DNA from: Phoronis australis
Taxonomy: Eukaryota > Phoronida > Phoronidae
Assembly (NCBI GenBank): GCA_002633005.1
Contig: NMRA01000139.1
Location: forward strand, 354,624 to 418,623
Direction: 5' to 3'
DNA length: 64,000 bases
Both the position numbers and the translations under genes were made by a program. Shown here one piece after another: positions 33,624-45,539 of this stretch. The number at the start of each line of letters is the position of its first letter. Within the stretch, counting starts at the first letter, position 1. The notes below the pieces were generated by a model, which was given only the letters and a program-made list of their open reading frames with translations, ran no database searches and was not told the DNA's origin.

Positions 33624-34750
33624 CTTACTGTCTGCCCTATCTGTAAACAACCTACCTATGTTAATCGATCAATCGCTGAAGTGACAGCCACTATTTATTT
33701 ATCATTTAACTTATTAAAGTTGTTCTTGTCTTTGTTGATCTTCATTGTTATACAGTGACATAATACTATGGAGAGAGTGTGGTCACTTGAACCAAGAAGA
33801 AGAAAAAAAAGTTGATCTACCTACAGTGCTGGCTTGTGCCTTAGGTGGTAGCTTGACATTCGATCTGGATAATGTCCCAACTGAAAATCAGTCTCGATTC
33901 CCACTAAAAACTCGCGAAACCCTACAAAATCAAACTGACCTTTCCGTAAACTTAAATGTTTGCCATTACGGTAGATTCATTGATCATTGTCTAATAGTCA
34001 AAATTGTTGGGTGGTAACTAACAAACCTTGAACATTTATGAGCAATATTTAATGTTATGGGAAATTAGACTGAAAAATGAAATTTCACTTAGCGAGATTT
34101 TTGCGTACTTGAGATTCCCACAACTCCTTTATAGGGCTGATGTAGAACCCAGTTTTATAGGGGCTGTATTGTGTGAGAACCTGCCATTCATTCATTGTGA
34201 AGACTGAGGGACAGTTGGTTTTGAATGTCTGGAAGACCATTTTTATTACTCTTACTTGTGCAAAAGGTATTTATTTTTCACCTAAAATTATTTTCAGCAA
34301 TACTATTATTGTTGAGTTTTAAATCTTGGTGCATGGAAATTATGTTTCATGCTATTACTAAAAGATAACCACTTTCCATAAACCGGAGGATAGTGTTTGT
34401 TTGTTCTTTAATGTAAGCCAGAGCTTACATGGTTGGAATTTGAACTTCATTTAAACTAGAAATTATTATTAATGCAGGTCTCAGTCACAATGAGGTAATG
34501 TGTGATTTCACTTAAAACAGATAATAAATCTTCTTTAGAGTCGGAACCCTGGTGCCGGTGGGAACTGGGATTCGAAATCATGCTGCACTAAGTCACTCAG
34601 GTTCTAACCAGTTTATCTGAAGGCAGTTCGAGCTTGTTAGTTTCAGTAGGCACAAATAGATTTTTTCAGAATATGTAGTTATATTTTACTACGCCTGTAT
34701 TTCATCCATGTTTGGCTGTCAGTGTTGAATTCGTAGCCGAAGAGCATTGG
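33624..34750. other. No gene seen
   Basis: Sequence between the LINE fragment and the duplicated block. One plus-strand frame (33745-34017) has no recognisable motif or splice sites. Confidence 0.35.
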
Positions 34751-35875
34751 GGTCTTGAAGTCATGCTGAGTGAGCAGGTAATGGTTACATGCATCATTTT
34801 GGAGTCGGCAATTTTATGGTTAGCTAACCTCAATAAACTTTGAAGCATTTTCTTAAGTCACTAGTGGTTTAGATGTTCTCACTGGTGGTTAAGATGTTCT
34901 CACTGGTAAAGAAAATAGAATCCTGAATCCAAGCATGGTAAGGAATATTATGAGACTGGTTTTATGAGTGTGAAAGGCCTCATTTGATTTTCATTCATTT
35001 AGCCACCTCATCCAGGCGAAATGTGGCTTTTTAGGTAATGTACCAGTTTCCCTTGCCCAATATAATCACCTGGTCACCTTGTTGTCTCCACTCAGTCTGG
35101 TCCTAGACATTCCAATGACAGCCCCTGGCCAATATGTCTACCTCCATGCCAAAAGCATGTTTTTGTCAGCCATGGGGGTCAATTGGCTTAATGAGCCCTA
35201 TATAGCTAATGACAGTTGGGTAACAATTGCCCTGTTATTCAGGGCCAACCAATATCCACCAGCTCCTATCCAAACATAAGGTTTATATTCTTTGAGCATG
35301 ACATGTAGGGTAAATTATAGCTTATTGACTGATAGAGACTTAGAATGACTTGTCTTGATCTATGTTTACCTGTACAGTGAGGCTTTTGAAAATGTCAGGT
35401 ACTGATTGCTTTGGATTATATCATCAAAAGGTTGCTGTTAATTCACACACTACAAGACTTTCTTGTGATCTTCTTGTACTCTACCCAGTTGTGAATTTTC
35501 GGAAAATACAAAGAAAAGAAGGAAAATTATACAAAGAAAACAAGGAAATCCAGAGAGTCTCTGAACCAAGTACTAGGTTGGCAAGATACTTCTTCCATGT
35601 GAACTTGTATTTATTTCACTACAGCTGGACTTTTTAGCAATGTGTTATGTTAATGTTATGCAGGACCTTAGAAAAATGACTGACTAACTTCGTGAACATC
35701 ATGTCTCAGAAACATCTGATTGGATTCTTATGAAACTTTCAAATGTGTGTTATGCAGTTCTCAAAATGCCGTTAAAATTATTTTTAAATGCTCTTCTTTT
35801 CCATGAGGAGCTATGAAAAGTAGGACTTAAAAACTCAGAAGTTGCATAAAACAAAATAATAATTTACAAAACTGA
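34751..35875 (+). repeat. 1.1-kb duplicated block, copy 1
   Basis: It matches 38873-39996 base for base, with only scattered substitutions and a few small indels. For example, six bases ('aaaagg') are absent here and present at 39679. The two short frames inside are conserved only because the DNA is nearly identical. Its 3' part contains the start of an ancient dispersed repeat (from 35661). Confidence 0.95.
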
Positions 35876-36010
35876 AACAGTGTTTTTGAGATGATATTTA
35901 TTTGGAGTGAGATTTGGTCTTGTTATTGGTGCCGTTGTTTTGCTATGATTAAACATTTCTTTATTGCTAAATTTTAGTAAAAACATGGTCATATGACTCG
36001 ATTAATGGGA
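35661..36010 (+). repeat. Ancient three-copy dispersed repeat, member 1
   Basis: Shared landmarks with 57944-58310 and 62137-62520 are 'ggacc(c)ta', 'atgtctcagaaa', 'aaaatgctct', 'catgaggagctat', 'tttttgagat', 'tatttgctatg' or 'tgttttgctatga', and 'aaattttagtaaaaa.atggt'. Divergence is high, so it is an old family. No coding content is seen. Confidence 0.6.
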
Positions 36011-36125
36011 GACCGGTGTTTAGTGAACAATCTACATCAGGGTGAGATGCTTAAAAGGGAACTGTATTTTATTCTGAATAAATTCTGGATAGTTTTCCAT
36101 GAATTGTTGAAGTTAATTTCACAAA

Positions 36126-36721
36126 TACCGTAAACCTTCGGGTTAACGCCCCTGCTCAGTTAACCGCCCACTCCCCACTTTAGGTGTATTTTCGATTTAA
36201 TCGCCCACTGCTCGGTTAAGCGCCCCCCCCCTGCGATTTTTGAAGATTTCCAGTTAAGCGCCCACCTCTCGGTTAAGCGCCCATCCCCGACTTTTAAAGA
36301 ATGAAGATTTAGCTCCCAGTGCTAAGGAAACGCGCGATTCCCCGACTTATAGAAAAAAGATTGGTGATTACAATGAGTGCAACGACGCTGGGCTTCCGAT
36401 ACAGTGGTTTAGCAATGTGAATTGCAATTATACAAGTAACGAGTTATTGTCTTGGGTCACTATTATGACAATAACGCTCTTTGAAAAGTGCTCCGCGTTC
36501 CGAGTAGGCCTACGTATGTAGTGTGGGTACTTAGATCACGAGGTAAGATTAACCGCCCAGGGCGCTTGCCTGTAGTAATAAGCGCCCATGTTCGGTTAAC
36601 CGCCCACCCTGGATTTTTTGAAGTTTCACGTTTAAGCACCCATGTCTGGTTAACCGCCCACCCCGATTTTTTGGGTTTGCCAATTTAACCGCCCAGGGCG
36701 TTAACCCGAACGTTTACGGTA
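36126..36721. mobile_element. TA-flanked MITE with repeated internal 'GGTTAACCGCCCAC' motif
   Basis: The left end taccgtaaaccttcgggtta and the right end, reverse-complemented, taccgtaaacgttcgggtta are inverted repeats of at least 28 bp with few mismatches. Both start in TA. The motif 'ggttaa(c/g)cgccca' followed by 'ccccgattttt' recurs about eight times inside in one orientation. The element is 596 bp and has no coding capacity. The first bases (taccgta) and 'cgccc' richness recall the larger element at 2882-5375. Confidence 0.85.
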
Positions 36722-37097
36722 ATTCAACAACAAAAATTAAACTTATATTCGCTAACGAAGCTCAAAAAAATTCCGGCTTGGAGCGCTGCTTAGTCTCGTG
36801 ACGTATTTGGCGGGGGCAAAGTCACTGTCCTGTGTTAGTGTGCAATCAAGTAGCGTTTTTCATATTGTCGGAATAAGAAATTTTAGTGTGAAATGTTGGG
36901 TCACAAGGGATACCTGTATGAGCCGAGGCAACACAAAGTGATACACAGTCATCGTCATCATCAGAAGAAAATTTGCTGGTGCAACCAGTCCGTATCAACA
37001 ATTTACATTGGTGTGACTTTGCTGTGGACAGTGTGGACTCTAGCCAGCCAGCCACACAGCTGTCAGCCAATACTCAGCGCTGTTAACTTGAAGGGTT
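36722..37097 (+). other. Weak first-exon candidate
   Basis: A frame from ATG 36893 (MLGHKGYLYEPRQHK...) runs to aagggttg|gtaagtta at 37096, a near-consensus donor, and stops just after it. An element 'gtgacgta' lies about 95 bases upstream. No matching acceptor exon with recognisable content was found, so this may be chance. Confidence 0.15.
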
Positions 37098-37567
37098 GGT
37101 AAGTTACCGACTATAGCTGTATGAAGACTATCGTACCACTATGTGTTGAGCTCCTTTTCAGACAGTCGTTGACTACCCGGGTATAGTTGATTATGCCCGT
37201 CACCTCCTCGTAAAACTTAGGCTGCATCAACATATAAAGCTAACGGACCGGCGGGGGCGCATGCAAAATCTGGTAGTCACCCGACTCTCCCACTGTTCGT
37301 TGCAGCCGTTTAAGTGGAAAACAATCAAATAAACGTCATTTGGTAGCATAATTTGCCGCCTTTTTAACAAAGAAGTGAGTCGTCCGTTCAAAAACAGCAC
37401 GCTCATGACACGCCGCACGCGCCATTTCCTAAAATTTGAGACATCTTTCGGGACATGACGACAGCTTCGCAGCACCAAGGTTGTTCTAAAATTCGGTTTG
37501 TTGGTATAAAAATACTAAAAACTTGTAACAAAATGAAACAAGTTCCTATAATTTGTTATAACATGTA
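37098..37567 (-). repeat. Mosaic dispersed repeat, copy B
   Basis: The reverse complement aligns with 9054-9640. Shared blocks include 'gtttttagtat', 'gaagctgtcgtcatgtcccga', 'aggaaatggcgcgtg', cgtttaagtggaaaacaat and the palindromic end 'agctgtatgaagactatc'. Confidence 0.6.
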
Positions 37568-38285
37568 CGCAACCTAGGTACCGTCAGCGACGAACACTTG
37601 ATAAAAGAATCGGGGGGAAAAGAAACTGGTTGAGGTCAGGTGATGTAATCGCAAAAAGCCGACTCAAGAGAACCCATCACAATTTTAGCAGCGGCCGATG
37701 AACGATCGCTAACTTTTCCAACACCGGTAAATACAGAAGTTAGTTTACTCTAGGAACCTGGTTTCTATGTTTACTCAAGGATAAAATTAGTTTTAATGAC
37801 ATTAAGTCAGATTTTATTTGTCCATTTTTTACCCATATCGGCTCTTGAAAACCTGTAGGCCTATATTTAGTATATAGCTTTGGGCCAAGGCTTCGGTAAC
37901 CCGGCGATGGTGCCATACAAAAAGACATAGCGAACCTTTTACAGCACTGTGGCAAACAATAAAAAATAAAAATAATGATAAATTGTGATGTAAACTCTCC
38001 AAATATGACATAAGCAATGAATGTGTAAAGCAGCCTATACCCTGCCATTCACGTCACTGACACATCAGCCAATCAGCGAACGCTTTCAGAATTCAGTGTT
38101 TTAACCATGAATACAAATCGGCTTTTGTTTGGCATGCAAGTCAGGCAAATATGAGTTTTATTTGTATGTTAGAACCGATTAACTGCAACATTATTTTGAC
38201 TACAGTCCCCTTTTAAAGTAACCTCAACCTATCAAATGTGACCTAGCAAAATTACCTGAACTGAGGTTGCCACAACATGGAAATC
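37568..38285. other. No gene seen
   Basis: No recognised exon or repeat. The stretch ends at an N and a run of 14 G (38286-38300), probably a sequencing ambiguity. Confidence 0.35.
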
Positions 38286-38300
38286 NGGGGGGGGGGGGGG

Positions 38301-38749
38301 TCAAAACTAGATTTTACATGACTCAGTAAACGTAGAAAGTTTCTGAAATTAAAAAGCCTACAGATGGCTCAATTTGGCGACTTGCTGGTACCCAATGCGA
38401 CCTCAGATTTTGCTGGGCAACTTCGTAAAAATCCCATTGCCCTTGTAAATGATGCGTAGTTTGTGACAAACAAAAGCAGGTTTCCTCTGCATGTTCACCA
38501 CCCGAATGATTGTGAATGCCATCTGTTGACATCCTGTAGTATTTTGAGTGGGTGCTCGGATGTGTGTGTGTGTTTGTATATGCGTGTATGTGTGTGCATT
38601 TGTGTGTGGTGATTTTGAGGCGACATGGGATTTTTACCAAGTTTCCTAGCAAAATCTAAGGTCGCATTGGGTCGACAAATTGAACCCTCTGTAGGCTTTC
38701 TATTTTCAGAAGCTTTCTACATTTACTGAGTTACCTAAAATCTAGTTTT
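38301..38749. mobile_element. Palindromic MITE with ~130-bp arms and a TG-rich centre
   Basis: The left arm (38301-38437) starts tcaaaactagattttacatg. It pairs with 38629-38749, whose reverse complement starts aaaactagattttaggtaac. Both arms continue through 'ctcagtaaa.gtagaaag', 'aaagcctacaga' and 'cccaatgcgacc' to 'gtaaaaatccca'. The centre contains a (tg)n run at 38560-38608. No protein is encoded. The target duplication is obscured by the adjacent G run and N. Confidence 0.8.
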
Positions 38750-38783
38750 GTAGGTATGTTGGTGGTAAAATCTTATGTCTCAT

Positions 38784-38871
38784 TGATACATGTGTAAATA
38801 AAAATTCCTTCCTGATAGTCAAACTTTGTCAGACTCTGGTGCCAGTCATGCTATTGTGCAAAGTTGAAGGC
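38784..38871 (+). repeat. 88-bp direct repeat, first copy, ending at an N
   Basis: It is identical to 39994-40081 except for one base (ctctggtgcc against ctctcgtgcc). It is followed at 38872 by a single N and then the duplicated block. This is the pattern of an unmerged contig end. Confidence 0.9.
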
Positions 38872-38872
38872 N

Positions 38873-39996
38873 GGTCTTGAAGTCATGCTGAGTGAGCAGG
38901 TAATGGTTACATGCATCATTTTGGAGTCGGCAATTTTATGGTTAGCTAACCTCAATAAACTTTGAAGCATTTTCTTAAGTCACTAGTGGTTTAGATGTTC
39001 TCACTGGTGGTTAAGATGTTCTCACTGGTAAAGAAAATAGAATCCTGAATCCAAGCATGTTAAAGAATATTATGAGACTGGTTTTATGAGTGTGAAAGGC
39101 CTAATTTGATTTTCATTCATTTAGCCACCTCATCCAGGGGAAATGTGGCTTTTTAGGTAATAAACCAGTTGCCCTTGCCCAATATAATCACCTGGCCACC
39201 TTGTTGTCTCCACTCAGTCTGGTCCTAGACATTCCAATGACAGCCCCTGGCCAATATGTCTACCTCCATGCCAAAAGCATGTTTTTGTCAGCCATGGGGG
39301 TCAATTGGCTTAATGAGCCCTATATAGCTAATGACAGTTGGGTAACAATTGCCCTGTCATTCAGGGCCAACCAATATCCACCAGCTCCTATCCAAACATA
39401 AGGGTTATATTCTTTGAGCATGACATGTAGGGTAAATTATAGCTTATTGACTGATAGAGACTTAGAATGACTTTTGTCTTGATCTATGTTTACCTGTACA
39501 GTGAGGCTTTTGAAAATGTCAGGTACTGATTGCTTTGGATTATATCATCAAAAGGTTGCTGTTAATTCACACACTACAAGACTTTCTTGTGATCTTCTTG
39601 TACTCTACCAAGTTGTGAATTTTCGAAAAATACAAAGAAAAGAAGGAAAATTATACAAAGAAAACAAGGAAATCCAGAGAAAAGGAGTCTCTGAACCAAG
39701 TACCAGGTTGGCAAGATACTTCTTCCATGTGAACTTGTATTTATTTCACTACAGCTGGACTTTTTAGCAATGTGTTTTGTTAATGTTATTTAGAACCTTA
39801 GAAAAATGACTGACTAACTTCGTGAATATCAAGTCTCAGAAACATCTGATTGGAAACTTTCAAATGTGTGTTATGCAGTTCTCAAAACGCCGTTAAAATT
39901 ATTTTTAAATGCTCTTCTTTTCCATGAGGAGCTATGAAAAGTAGGTCTTAAGAACTCGGAAGTTGCATAAAACAAAATAATAATTTACAAAACTGA
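38873..39996 (+). repeat. 1.1-kb duplicated block, copy 2
   Basis: It begins directly after the N with ggtcttgaagtcatgc and matches 34751-35875 in the same orientation. It stops matching at 'aaaactga', where the 88-bp repeat begins a second time (39994-40081). Confidence 0.95.
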
Positions 39997-40081
39997 TACA
40001 TGTGTAAATAAAAATTCCTTCCTGATAGTCAAACTTTGTCAGACTCTCGTGCCAGTCATGCTATTGTGCAAAGTTGAAGGC

Positions 40082-41690
40082 ATATTTTGACAATCCTATT
40101 GGAGAGTGTAAGGATAAATAATTGTAAATCCAGTATCTTCAAGTTCTTGATGGAGTATCACACAGTCTATATGGTCTCAAACTTCTATTTGAGATAGGTT
40201 TTAATGCAGAAGTCGTTAGTCCAGTTCTGCAAATAGCTTGTGCATTTTGGTTCAAACTGTTAACATCACGATCTATACCAGGCTAACACGATTTTTCTGT
40301 GAATTGGTCTGCAATTTGTTTAAGGGCTAATTCAGTGGAGTGTTTTGCTAATCAAGATGTGCTATATTGTTGATCAGAATTTGGGAAATCATCAGCCTTT
40401 TCTTGAATCAGAAAATACTCAATTGTCGTGCTTTGACAGGATGTTTTTGTCTTTTTTGTCTTTTTCTGCGATGTGCTATTTCATCAGTGTGTGATAAGTT
40501 TGTGTCTTACACATTAGTCAATAGAAAAGAATGATGTCTAAAAATGGTGTGGTATTTGTTCTTACAATAGTTACAGTCCAGAATAATTAGACTCCACTAC
40601 CATAATAATCAGCATAGTGAAAATTAAGTTTTTAATAGTTTGCACGGTTTGCAACTTGGTGTTGTTTAATCAAACTTTCCCATAATGGAATTTGTATTGC
40701 TGAAGAAAGTTGAAGCCTAGTTTCTGCGAATTGATCCTTTTTTCTTTGTTTCATTCAGTGCTTTGCTTTCAGCCAAATCTGACTAATTTGTGGTTGCTTA
40801 AATTAACAATGCATTGTTTGTTAAACTATTAATTCTTTGCTGTTAAAAAGTCTTGAGGATTATTTTGTGGTCAAGACATTCAAAGATCCCAAATGGCGAA
40901 TAGTTCAAGCCATGCAAATACGGCAATCTGTATGTTCTTAGTCACCAACATTGTTCAGAAACTGACTGACAAATAATCATTAAAATTCAATCAGGTTAAC
41001 CCAGGTGTCAAGGAGGCTGCATTTCCCTGCCTGAAGTATGCACACCTGAGGTGAGGTGTTCCTGTACAAACACTACCTTTTCATGTTCTGTTGGCCAGGT
41101 GTTTCAATGGTACAGTGGAGACATCTCCCTTCTCAGATGTGACTGGCTCTCAAAGGGACATTCCTTACAAAATGTTTTACTAGAAATCATCGTGAGTGGG
41201 TAGTTCACATCTGTGTTGCCCTAGGTCATTGCTTGGTTGTTATTTCTTTAATTAGTGACTTTGTTATCATCTCAAGATTTGTCCTTTCTCTTTGGTTAGT
41301 GGAAATCTGCCAGTGAGCTAACAGTGTTTAAAGTTACTGGCATGGTTGTTATTTTTATACATTGCGATATTTATAATTCCCATACTGATGTTGTGAGGTC
41401 TGTTATTAATTTTCTGGCTATGCTGAGTAGTAGGGCTGGGAGAAAGCCTATGTAAGCCAACATCTAGTGTTAAAAAGAACATCCTAAAAACCGTGTGTCC
41501 AGGTGGTAATTAATGAAATTGGAAACTGCTTCTGTAATGGTAAGAAAGATAGAAATGGTTATTCAGAAAAATACATGAAATGTAATGTAAACGTACTATA
41601 AAAAATCTCCAATTTGGAACAACCTCTCAACTTTGGTATACCGAATTTCAAGCGGAAATCAAAAATTTCTTTTTTCTGAATTTGACATAT
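40082..41690. other. No gene seen
   Basis: T-rich sequence of intron or intergenic type. Isolated acceptor-like sites exist (for example tgtttcattcag| near 40758) without an open exon I can support. Confidence 0.35.
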
Positions 41691-41950
41691 TTTTTTGTAT
41701 ATTGAGCACTGCATTTTGTATCAGTGGAGTCTGAAAATAGACTTAACAGTTCATAGCGTTGTCGCAAATAGGTGGCGACGCAACACTTCATGCGTACCTG
41801 TAGTGCGTAACATTGAGGTGAATGATCTTTTGTCGTTGACGGTGATTGTTGAATTTTGGGTGACCAGTACTGCCTACTTCTCTGTGTTATTTTTATTCTA
41901 CATTGCTTGAATTTATTCACGATAATAGTTTGTCATGGGTTATCGTGAGA
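41690..41950 (+). repeat. Dispersed repeat, member 1 of a pair
   Basis: It aligns with 53935-54180 over 'gtgcgtaacattgaggtgaa' against 'gtgtgtaacatccaggtgaa' and the following ~50 bases ('gatc.tt.gtc.tt', 'gtgaatttggg.gacca'). Confidence 0.55.
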
Positions 41951-42344
41951 AATACTGATATTTAGATTGAAAACTGAAAGGTAGGTCAAATCTCCATAAG
42001 TTGGCGGCACAAGTATGGAAAGTCAAATCGGCTTGACTGATTCAAGAAGTGGACTCACTGTGTAGTGTGGTATGGTTGTTCCAGGTCATTCTGTCACGCA
42101 ACTGTTTGCTCGTGTCCGATTTCGCCTTGACTGCGACAAATTCTCTAAGTATGGGTGAATCCAACAAAATGTTTTTCTTTAGATTTAAAGTAGTTAGTAT
42201 TGTAGAAATGTTTGTTTTTCATGATAACAATGTCAGATCTCTTCCGTAGTGAGTTGAGCAATTGCTGGTGCTCCTTCAAAATGGAAGCATACATCCAGTG
42301 GACTATCTGGAAAATAGAAACTTGAAAAAATACTAAATGGTCAC

Positions 42345-42660
42345 CCCTAGAGCCCCTGTAGAAGAGAAGCTGTCTCAGAGTGCAAAATACCGACACGAGA
42401 AATGTTACATGGTACCCGCGAGGCTGGATACCTGCGTGAGATATTACCTGAGAGGGCATTTAATATTGATATGAGATGACGCAGGAATGGGAAAAATGAC
42501 GGCACCTTGGATGATTGCTGAGATGGCAAAATCTAAACCCGAGATGATACTAAAGTAAAATACCCATTCGAGACTGTACTGGAGTTGGGAAATACCCACG
42601 TGAGTTGGTGGTAGGTATTAACCAGCTATTCTAATGGTATATTCCCTCATGATATTGATG
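42345..42660. repeat. Degenerate minisatellite-like stretch
   Basis: Variants of 'aaatacccac', 'cgagatgatact' and 'gagatgg' recur every 30-45 bases between 42390 and 42610. The unit is too diverged for an exact period. Confidence 0.4.
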
Positions 42661-44267
42661 GTTAGATAATACCACTTCAAACATCTGGTCAGCAATTGCG
42701 CTAATTCAGAACTGGCACAACAATATCACAGGTAAAAACACTTGAATCTTACGAGTGGAAATTTAGTGGCTTTTGGAAGAAGTAATGAATTCTCTTGCAG
42801 TTTCCTCCCACAATCCAACATTTCTGTCCAATCTGTTTGCTAGTGTATATCAATCAAGTTGCAAGGTTACTTGCCAAACACCAAATGTGATTTTGCCAAA
42901 TTGTTGAGAATAGACTCTAATTAATTAATGCAATTTACATCTAGAAATGAATAGGTTAGGAGGTCAAGTGGCAGTTCAGTTGGCTGTAGAATGTTAATTG
43001 ATTGTGTATTTATTCAAAAGTTGACATGACATGTTTGCTATTGTCTGACAGATTCTTTGGATCATAAAATTGTTTGTTCTTCTCCTTCTTGTTGCAAGAA
43101 AGATAATTAAAAAGGTTTAGAGACTTGCTTTTAGCGTGTTGTATTGGAGGTTTTTATACTTTTTTTTCTTACGAGATTCTTCCCCTTGATTGTAGTCTTT
43201 ATATAGTAAGTATATGTAATTGCCTGAAGTTGTAATTTTCCTCATCTACCAAGGTACTACACGACCGTATGCTTTTCAACTCGGTGTTCTCCCTGCAACA
43301 TGGTGTTGCACCGTGTTTGAAAAGTTCTGCGCCATGTTTGAAATTTTGATCACATTTGAAAACCCCGGGTTTATAGCTTTACAAGACAAATGGTTACCAA
43401 AGTAGTGTTGCATAGTGTTAAGTTGTTTGCCATTTTCCTATGCTGTAAAAATGACATCGTTATGCTTAGCAAGTGAAAATAGTGTGTTGCAGTAGTTGTT
43501 TGTAGGAATTAACTGAACAGAAATTTTCGCTGTGCTTGGATGTTTGGTCAAGGATAATAACCATTGATGTATTCCCAAATGAGGTTTGAGTCTCATGAGA
43601 TAGTGCCTGAATGACGCTTTGTGCCAGATGCAGCCTACATCAGACTTTATAATTAAACATTTGGTTGGCAACATCAGACAATTAATCCTTTCACCTCTGT
43701 CTGAGAAAGTCAGGGAAAAAGCTGTAGTAGATATAGCAGAGCGTTTAGGAACAACACTGGTGTGTTTCAGATGGTTAATTGTACTCCTGGCTAGCCACCC
43801 TCAAGTGTTGTGCTGACGTATGAGCAGAGATAAATTGAAGCCAATCTGGATTCTGGTAAACATCCAGAGGCAAGTGACCAGCTATGGAGCAGCACACTGC
43901 AAATGGTGGGGTTTTTTGAGTACCCCTTTTAACATTGATTTGTTGTTTAGCCTGAGTGTTATGGTTTGTGAAGCCAGGGTGTTGCTAAGGTAATTCTTGC
44001 CAATTTATCAATATCTTGTTTTGTTTTAGTGTCACTCCGAAAATATGCTCTTAAAAAATCTGTTTCAGGTTGTATTATAACTTACATGGAACTCTGCCTG
44101 AAAATAATTATGTGATGACTTGTTTCTTGAATTTGTGTTCAGAAACTCCTTCTTAGCTTTGTGCAAGTTGTGTTGCCGTTATCTCTTCCTGCTTATATTT
44201 ATTTATGAAACTGACCACCCAGTCCATAGTTAGCTAATAAATGTCTTCAGAACTTAGCTAAGAGATG
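42661..44267. other. No gene seen
   Basis: Short chance frames only. An acceptor-like site (ttctcttgcag| near 42801) has no supporting donor or frame. Confidence 0.35.
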
Positions 44268-44362
44268 AATGTGCTCTCCTAATGAACACTATGTATCAAT
44301 GTGCTCTCCTAATGAACACTATGTATCAATGTGCTCTCCTACTGAACACTATGTATCAATGT
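44268..44362. repeat. 30-bp tandem repeat, three units
   Basis: The unit starts aatgtgctctcctaatgaac and continues 'actatgtatc'. It occurs three times, with one change in the third unit, and a partial fourth follows. Confidence 0.95.
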
Positions 44363-45539
44363 AGCTCTCAAACATCCTGATTACACTTCTTTGTTTTGAT
44401 CTGTTTGTCTCATGTTTTGCTGGTACACTGTACAGTGATCAAATAACAAGGTTAGGTCCACTGAATCCTACTTTGTTTAGACATGTGTAACAATGCCGTT
44501 CTGTTTGTGTCAGATGTTTGTGGGCTGTTGAAGTTTAGAGTCAAGGAGACATTAGCATGACTGTTTGTAGAATATGCCAGCAGATGGGGGGACAACAAGT
44601 ACAGCAGATGTGATGATCAGCCACCGCCATGTGCACCATGTTGCCGTGGTGATCAACCTGGTCAATTTTTGCATTGGAAAGAAGAGTAGTATAAAATTGG
44701 AGATTTTTATGTTCTAACACTACTGCCACCACCCCATTAGAAAAGCCTGGTTACCTAAGGCCAGGTCAACAGTGATGGTGTTCTTTATATTGGTTTGTGC
44801 CACAACTACGTCTATCGCGTAATGGCCATGAGAGTACATTTGTAGATCTATGCAAATGACTTGAGTTGACCCCGTCGCTTACTGCAACGGCTGAAACCAT
44901 GCTATAAACATTCCTATTAAATAAGATTGGCCCAAACCCCGCATATCAGGGTAAACGGTGGGGTTTGGCAGATTTTACTAAACCGTATTTATCCTCCTTG
45001 GCCGAGTCGCGCTCGGCTCACGATCAAAGGGATCCCGCCTAGCTGCTCTATTCATCAGCGAAGATAATTGGCTTCCCTCATGCGGATACTTTCAGCTGAT
45101 TACAATCTAGCCTAGCAGACTGTATTTTTTATGGAGAGAGTTTTACGTAGTTTTGGCTGTAATATTTGAAAAGAGGAGCGAAAACAAATATGAGTACAAC
45201 TTTGAATTTTTCAAGTCGGCCCAGGATAAGAGATTTTGCAACACAGCAACACTCATGATTACTTTCATTCGGCGCGCACGAATACAAAAATATAGGACCC
45301 AAGTTATTTAGATTTTGGAACACATGCATTGCAATATTCAAAATACGTTTATTATGAATCTTACAAGCTGTAAAACGACATTTAATTTCATTGTGCTCAT
45401 TCATTGTCAGCCGTCAAATCGGAAATTTCCGTGATGTGATCTGCGGCGTGCGCGTATGTGTACAAAGCATGTGATTGTTATGTTCCTGAAGTACGAACAT
45501 TAAGAAACTTTAGCATGCCGTTATTATTAACAGGGACAC
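44363..45539. other. No gene seen
   Basis: It contains a small hairpin ccaaacccc..ggggtttgg (44932-44969) and a short 'gccgag..ctcggc' stem near 45002-45018. No coding exon was found. Confidence 0.35.

Noticed and set aside
35079-35637. Two short frames repeated at 39201-39767
   Set aside because: Their conservation only reflects the near-identical DNA duplication. Indels between copies are not restricted to multiples of three outside the frames, and no motif is recognised.
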